A stretch of 64,000 bases of DNA from Actinophytocola sp049647105. Lineage in GTDB: Bacteria; Actinomycetota; Actinomycetes; Mycobacteriales; Pseudonocardiaceae. Position numbers and translations under genes: made by a program. The notes under the pieces are model-generated. The model ran no database searches. It saw nothing but the letters and a program-made list of their open reading frames with translations, and was not told where the DNA came from. The stretch is taken from positions 16,779 to 80,778 of the forward strand of contig NZ_JBARWZ010000254.1 in assembly GCF_049647105.1 (NCBI RefSeq). The letters are read 5' to 3'. This document shows, piece after piece, positions 59,623 to 64,000 of the stretch; position 1 is the first letter of the stretch, and every line of letters begins with the position of its first letter.

Positions 59623-60609
59623 CTACTTCGTTGCTTCCAGTGCCTGAGCTGCGCCCGGGTGCAGTTCGACCGGGTCGGTGTCCGCCGCGATCTCGCGGTC
59701 AAGGGCGTTCGCGGCTTTGTGGACCTTCGCCAGGTCGTCCTTCTTGTCGAAGACCAGGTTGGTGATGGCACACGCGTTGCCCTCGGGGAAGTCCTTCGTC
59801 ACCAGCAGCAGGTTCGGCACCACGATCGTCGGGACGTCGGCGGGCAGGCCGTACGTGTCGGCCGGGATCGCGCCCTCCTCGTAGACCTGGTTGACCTTCT
59901 TCATGTCGTCGAGCAGGTCGCTGATGTCGATGAACTTCACGTCGTCACCCAGTGACGTGGTCAGGTCGGTCAGCTCCGGGGTGGGCAGGCCACCGGACCA
60001 CACGAGGCCGTCGATCTGACCTGCCTTCATCTGGTCGACGGTCGGGCGCAGGGCCAAGCGCTGCGCCGAGATGTCGGACGAGGACAGGCCCGCCGCCTCC
60101 AGCAACCTGTTCGCGATCACCTCGGTGCCGGACTTCGGGGAGCCCGTCGAGATGCTCTTGCCCTTCATGTCGGCCACGCTGTTGATCCCGCTGTCGGCGC
60201 GGACGACCACCTGCGTGTAGTTCGGGTAGATCCGCGCCAGCGCCGCGATGTCCTGCGGCTTGCCATCGAACGACGCCTTGCCTTCCACCGCGTCCGCGGC
60301 CGTGTCGGCCAGCGCGAACGCGATGTCGTAGTCGCCCGCGACGAGCTGCTGGATGTTCTGTACCGACGCGCCCGTCTCCGCGGCGCTGGCCTTCAGCGGT
60401 GTGTTGTCGCTGATGAGCTGCGCCAGACCGCCGCCGAGCGTGTAGTACACGCCGCCGGTGTTACCCGTCGCGATGGTGATCCGGCCTTCGCCCGCCTCGC
60501 AGCTGCCGGACGACTGCTCAGCCGAGTCGTTCGTCTGCTTGCCGCCGCACGCCGCCGTCACCAGCAGCACCGCCAGCGCCGTCGCCGCGATCCTCGTCGG
60601 TCGCATCAT
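59623..60609 (-). CDS. TAXI-family TRAP transporter solute-binding lipoprotein
   Basis: 328 residues with lipobox TAAC (ALAVLLVTAACGG). The mature protein has the TAXI signature ITIATGNTGGVYYTLGGGLA and the domain-closing region SISTGSPKSGTEVIANRLLE. TAXI proteins bind dicarboxylates, glutamate or similar ligands and pair with fused DctQM permeases, as here. The first 92 nt overlap the permease 3' end in another frame. The ligand is unknown. Confidence 0.9.
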   Translation of the reverse strand: MMRPTRIAATALAVLLVTAACGGKQTNDSAEQSSGSCEAGEGRITIATGNTGGVYYTLGGGLAQLISDNTPLKASAAETGASVQNIQQLVAGDYDIAFALADTAADAVEGKASFDGKPQDIAALARIYPNYTQVVVRADSGINSVADMKGKSISTGSPKSGTEVIANRLLEAAGLSSSDISAQRLALRPTVDQMKAGQIDGLVWSGGLPTPELTDLTTSLGDDVKFIDISDLLDDMKKVNQVYEEGAIPADTYGLPADVPTIVVPNLLLVTKDFPEGNACAITNLVFDKKDDLAKVHKAANALDREIAADTDPVELHPGAAQALEATK

Positions 60610-62635
60610 CGGGTTCCTGTTCTGTCGAGGTTGTCTTGCGTCTGAGCAGGTGCACGGCGACCGCCGCCACCGCGAAACCGACGCCGATCGCGATCGACAG
60701 CGGCTGCAGGTAGAGCAGCAGCAGCGCCGCGGGCACGCACAGCACCCGCTCCGGCCAGCGTGCGGGGCCGACGAGCCAGCCGCCCGTGACCACGGCCAGC
60801 GCGGCCACGCCCAGCGCGGACACCACCGTCACCCACAGCACGGTCACGAAACCCTGCTGCAGCAACAAAGCCGAGCCGTTGTCGGTCAGCACGAAGGCGA
60901 GCGGCACCAGGAACGCGGGCAGCGTGTACTTCCACGTCTGCCACATCGTCTTCATCACCGAGCCGCCGGTGATGGCGGCCGCCGCGACCGCGGCCAGCGC
61001 GGTCGGCGGTGTCACCTCCGACAGCACCGCGTAGTAGAAGATGAACATCGCGACCTCGGCGGGCTCCACACCGAGGTCGGACAGCGCGGGCCCGAGCACG
61101 ACCCACGAGATGATGAACGACGCGGTCACCGGCACCGCCAGGCCGAGCACGCTCACCGCGACGGCGGCGAACACCACCGTCAGCATCAGGATCACGGTCT
61201 CGTTGGGCGCCAGCGCCCGCGCCGCGTCGACGAGTGCCGCCGCCAGCTCCTGGCCCAGCCCGGTCTTCGTGATCGTCGACGTGATCACGCCAGCCGCCGC
61301 GCACACGGCGATCACCGGAAGTGCGCCGCGGATGCCCTCGGCCAGCGAGTCCGCGACGGCCCGCAGCCAGGTCAGGAACGAGCCACCGGTAACCAGCTGT
61401 GAGATCAGCGCGAACAGGGCCGCGACGCCGGTCGCGTACACGACCGCGGTGAACGGCGGGATGTCCATCGCCAGGAACACGACGATGATCGCCAGCGACG
61501 CGAAGTGGTAACCGCCCCGCAGCAACAGCTTCCCGACCGGCGGGGTGTCGACGTCCACGGGCTTGGCGCCGAACCGCCGCGCGTCGGCCTCCACCGCGAA
61601 CACGATCCCGAGGTAGTACAGGACCGTCGGGATGATCGCCCACAGGAGCACCGTCAGGTACGACGTCTCGAGGTACTCGGCGATGATGAACGCCGCCGCG
61701 CCCAGCGTCGGCGGTGACAGGATCGCGCCGATGCCCGACGCGGCGAGCAGGCCGCCCGCGTTCTCCTTGGGGTAACCGGCCTTGCGCAGGACCGGCCACG
61801 TGATCGCACCAAGGCTCACGGTCGTCGCCGTGCCGGAACCCGAGACCGTGCCGAGCAGGAAGCCGGACATCGCGGCGGTGCGACCGGGCGCGGTGCGTGA
61901 CTTGCGGAACGCGGCGAAGCTGATGTCCACGAAGAACTTGCCTGCGCCGAACGACGACAGCACGGCTCCGTAGATCGTGAACAGCACGATGTAGGTCGCG
62001 GCGACGTCGAGCGGAATGCCGTAGAAGCCGCTCTGGTCGTTGTACAGCGCGTTCACGATCTGGCTGAAGTCGACGCCGGCGTGCGCGATGTTCCAGTCCG
62101 GCGGCAGGAAGCCGCCGTAGTAGGAGTACGCGAGGAACACCAGGCACACGATGGGGAGCACGAGGCCGGTGGTGCGCCGCGTCGCCTCGATGACCAGCAC
62201 CAGCAGCAGCGCACCGGCCACGATGTCCGGGGTGGACAAGGTGCCCTGGCGGTCGAGGAACGCGTCGAACCCGCCACCGAAGTCGCCGCTCCCGATCGGC
62301 ATCACCGGGTACAGGCCCACGATCAGTGCGATCGCGGCGAGCGCCCAGTCGAGAGGGCCGGGGTTGTCGGGATCCTTGGCGCTGCCGTAGGTCCGATAGC
62401 ACAGGAACACCAGCGGCAGCGTGAGCCCGAGAAAGATCACCAGGTAGAACTGGTTGCCGGCAGAGAACGGCAGGAAGACCTGCTTGAGCACCAGCAACGC
62501 GACCGCGATCGACGCCGCCCACACGAACCGCTCCCAGTAGCCGGACAGGGTCCGGGCCGGGCGTTCCTCGTCGTGCTCGCCAACGGCCGCGGCGGGCTTG
62601 TCGACGTCCACGTCTTCCGTAGACCTGGTCACCAC
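60518..62635 (-). CDS. TRAP transporter fused (4TM/12TM) permease
   Basis: 705 residues from the GTG preceded by GGGTAGG; a GTG 16 codons earlier is the alternative. The fused DctQ-DctM layout shows many hydrophobic helices, SGFLLGTVSGSGTATTVSLG and GYPKENAGGLLAASGIGAIL (the DctM core), and YYAVLSEVTPPTALAAVAAA. The C-terminal tail (TSTEQEPDDATDEDRGDGAG and on) is charged and lies over the signal peptide of the binding-protein gene in a second frame. It drives uptake with an ion gradient. Confidence 0.88.
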   Translation of the reverse strand: MVTRSTEDVDVDKPAAAVGEHDEERPARTLSGYWERFVWAASIAVALLVLKQVFLPFSAGNQFYLVIFLGLTLPLVFLCYRTYGSAKDPDNPGPLDWALAAIALIVGLYPVMPIGSGDFGGGFDAFLDRQGTLSTPDIVAGALLLVLVIEATRRTTGLVLPIVCLVFLAYSYYGGFLPPDWNIAHAGVDFSQIVNALYNDQSGFYGIPLDVAATYIVLFTIYGAVLSSFGAGKFFVDISFAAFRKSRTAPGRTAAMSGFLLGTVSGSGTATTVSLGAITWPVLRKAGYPKENAGGLLAASGIGAILSPPTLGAAAFIIAEYLETSYLTVLLWAIIPTVLYYLGIVFAVEADARRFGAKPVDVDTPPVGKLLLRGGYHFASLAIIVVFLAMDIPPFTAVVYATGVAALFALISQLVTGGSFLTWLRAVADSLAEGIRGALPVIAVCAAAGVITSTITKTGLGQELAAALVDAARALAPNETVILMLTVVFAAVAVSVLGLAVPVTASFIISWVVLGPALSDLGVEPAEVAMFIFYYAVLSEVTPPTALAAVAAAAITGGSVMKTMWQTWKYTLPAFLVPLAFVLTDNGSALLLQQGFVTVLWVTVVSALGVAALAVVTGGWLVGPARWPERVLCVPAALLLLYLQPLSIAIGVGFAVAAVAVHLLRRKTTSTEQEPDDATDEDRGDGAGGAAGDGGVRRQADERLG

Positions 62636-62762
62636 CGGCAACCTACCCGTGACAGGTGTCGCAAAGAAGATCGAACGCGTCACCGCTTCGTCACCTTCGG
62701 GTCTGACGGAGTTTCCTCAGGTCGACGACGATCTGCGGGCCACTCGAGGCGAGGAGGAGACC

Positions 62763-63875
62763 GTGAGTTCGAAGTTACTGCGCTTGGCCGTCACCGCGAC
62801 GGCGGCGTTGACCCTGGTGGGAGCGGCGCCGGCGATGGCGGACCGTACGCCGCCCCCGGCGCACGGCGGTGGGGACAGCTTCACGATCGTCGGCCACCGG
62901 GGCGCGTCCGGCTACCGGCCGGAACACACTCTGGCGTCCTATGAGCTCGCGGCGCGGATGGGCGCCGACTACATCGAGCCGGACCTCGTGACCACGAAGG
63001 ACGGGGTGCTGGTCGCCCGGCACGAGCCGGAGATCGGCGGCACCACCGACGTCGCGGACCACCCGGAGTTCGCGAGCCGGAAGGTGACGAAGTCGCTGGA
63101 CGGCGTGGCCGTGACCGGCTGGTTCACCGAGGACTTCACGCTCGCCGAGCTGAAGACCCTGCGGGCCAAGGAGCGCATCCCGGACATCCGCCAGCACAAC
63201 ACGATCTACGACGGCCGCTACGAGGTGCCGACGTTCCAGGAGGTCATCGACCTCGTGAAGCGGCTGTCGCGGGAGCTGCACCGGGAGATCGGGATCTACC
63301 CGGAGACCAAGCACCCCACGTACTTCCAGAAGCAGGGCCTGGCGCTGGAGCCCGCGCTCGTGTCGACGCTGAACCGCAACGGGCTGAACCGGTCGTCGGC
63401 GAAGGTGTACGTGCAGTCGTTCGAGGTCACGAACCTGATCGGGCTGAAGCGGCAGCTGCGGGTGCCGCTGGTGCAGCTGACGTCGGCGACGGGTGCGCCG
63501 TTCGACTTCGTTGACGCGGGTGACCCGCGCACGTACGCCGACATCGTGTCGCCTGCGGGGCTGAAGGACGTGGCGAAGTACGCGAAGGGCCTCGGTCCGG
63601 ACAAGAACCAGGTCATCCCGCGGGACGCGGCCGGGTTCCTGACGACGCCGACCACGCTGGTGCGGGACGCGCACCGGGCCGGGCTGAAGGTCCACCCGTA
63701 CACGTTCCGCGCGGAGAACTCGTTCCTGCCTGCGGACTTCCGCTCGTCCACGGTCCCCGCGCAGTACGGCGACCTGTTCGCGGAGATCGAGGCCTTCCGC
63801 GCGACCGGTATCGACGGCCTGTTCACGGACAACACGGACGTCGCGGTCGCGCAGGAGCAGTTGGCGGCGGCCTGA
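62763..63875 (+). CDS. Secreted glycerophosphodiester phosphodiesterase
   Basis: 370 residues from a GTG with GAGGAGGAG 4 nt upstream. Signal peptide KLLRLAVTATAALTLVGA with cleavage near AMA. GDPD barrel: FTIVGHRGASGYRPEHTLAS (catalytic histidine and arginine), DYIEPDLVTTKDGVLVARHE (metal glutamate/aspartate and second histidine) and GIYPETKHPTYF. This is the longer GlpQ-like periplasmic type. It releases glycerol 3-phosphate from deacylated phospholipids. Divergent from the TRAP genes; repeat B begins at the base after the stop. Confidence 0.92.
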   Translation: MSSKLLRLAVTATAALTLVGAAPAMADRTPPPAHGGGDSFTIVGHRGASGYRPEHTLASYELAARMGADYIEPDLVTTKDGVLVARHEPEIGGTTDVADHPEFASRKVTKSLDGVAVTGWFTEDFTLAELKTLRAKERIPDIRQHNTIYDGRYEVPTFQEVIDLVKRLSRELHREIGIYPETKHPTYFQKQGLALEPALVSTLNRNGLNRSSAKVYVQSFEVTNLIGLKRQLRVPLVQLTSATGAPFDFVDAGDPRTYADIVSPAGLKDVAKYAKGLGPDKNQVIPRDAAGFLTTPTTLVRDAHRAGLKVHPYTFRAENSFLPADFRSSTVPAQYGDLFAEIEAFRATGIDGLFTDNTDVAVAQEQLAAA

Positions 63876-63905
63876 GTTGTCCACAGCCGCACCAGTTGTC
63901 CACAG
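63876..63905 (+). repeat. Dispersed repeat family B, 5' part only (with DnaA-box pair)
   Basis: Directly after the stop codon: GTTGTCCACAGCCGCACCAG then TTGTCCACAG, differing from copy 1 at two positions. Boxes at 63877-63885 and 63896-63904, 10-bp spacer. The core and G-rich tail of family B are missing. Confidence 0.7.
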
Positions 63906-64000
63906 GTAGGCCGTCAACCCCCTGTTGCCTCACGTCAAGATGCCCGCGTAGGCGGATTCGTTGCCTCATGAAAAGTGTCCGTCTGGGTGAGGCCGGTGTA

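Noticed and set aside
63969..64000. Start of a new gene (ATG AAA AGT GTC ...) at the window edge
   Set aside because: Only ten codons are visible, with no RBS and no recognisable sequence; cannot be supported.
1..64000. tRNA, rRNA and CRISPR arrays
   Set aside because: No sequence with a tRNA cloverleaf, rRNA core or regularly spaced identical repeats with unique spacers was noticed on reading both strands.

Overview
The window is high-GC actinobacterial chromosome. It has GTG and TTG starts, ATGA/GTGA gene overlaps, mycothiol-type enzymes, DUF3073, WXG100/EspG/PPE-like type VII secretion proteins and an RsiG-type anti-sigma factor. The gene order (SseC-like DUF1416, FABP/nitrobindin, aminodeoxychorismate lyase, YgfZ ... 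purM, purF, sterol-carrier ... purL, purQ, purS ... purB ... purD) follows, from memory, the Rv0814c-Rv0772 region of Mycobacterium tuberculosis. The rich EspG/DUF3558/DUF1023 content suggests Pseudonocardiales (Lentzea/Saccharothrix/Amycolatopsis-like); the genus is inference. I see no rRNA, tRNA, CRISPR, IS element or phage gene.

Layout. 1-6300: conserved housekeeping genes, including a c-di-GMP-binding RsiG homologue. 6309-13941: an inositol-type catabolic operon (iolG, iolE, CUT2 ABC transporter, iolD) with a divergent LacI regulator and a matching operator. 14072-17272: secreted seven-bladed RCC1 propeller, a decayed copy of its 3' end, and a secreted SGNH hydrolase. 17331-21218: arfB, purM, purF, DinB-like protein. 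21298-27781: type VII secretion cargo and accessory genes, with the sterol-carrier gene among them. 27971-33983: PAS-GGDEF-EAL protein, GH25 muramidase, membrane proteins and a lipoprotein. 34108-37270: purS-purQ-purL with overlapping stops and starts. 37472-46725: epimerase, GMC oxidoreductase, aldehyde dehydrogenase, metal-dependent hydrolase, DUF2334, SAM hydrolase, MOSC protein, purB. 46796-53393: TetR, ECF sigma/anti-sigma pair, threonine aldolase, aminotransferase, MarR-controlled MFS pump. 53447-57999: a second, longer type VII cargo operon ending in a WXG100-transglycosylase fusion. 58123-63875: purD, TAXI-type TRAP transporter, secreted glycerophosphodiester phosphodiesterase.

The purine genes here cover steps 1 (purF), 2 (purD), 4 (purL/Q/S), 5 (purM) and 8 plus AMP formation (purB). 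They are split by accessory insertions, and purC, purN, purK/E and purH are absent.

The least explained signal is non-coding. At least seven intergenic sites, nearly all directly at the 3' ends of genes, carry two copies of a 9-mer (TTGTCCACA or TTATCCACA, the Streptomyces and E. coli DnaA-box consensus) in direct orientation, always 19 bp start to start. Two further sites carry it as a perfect inverted pair with a 2-bp gap. Most lie within two dispersed repeat families, called A (about 160 bp, long terminal inverted repeats) and B (about 115 bp, starting at or inside the stop codon). All counts and alignments were made by eye.
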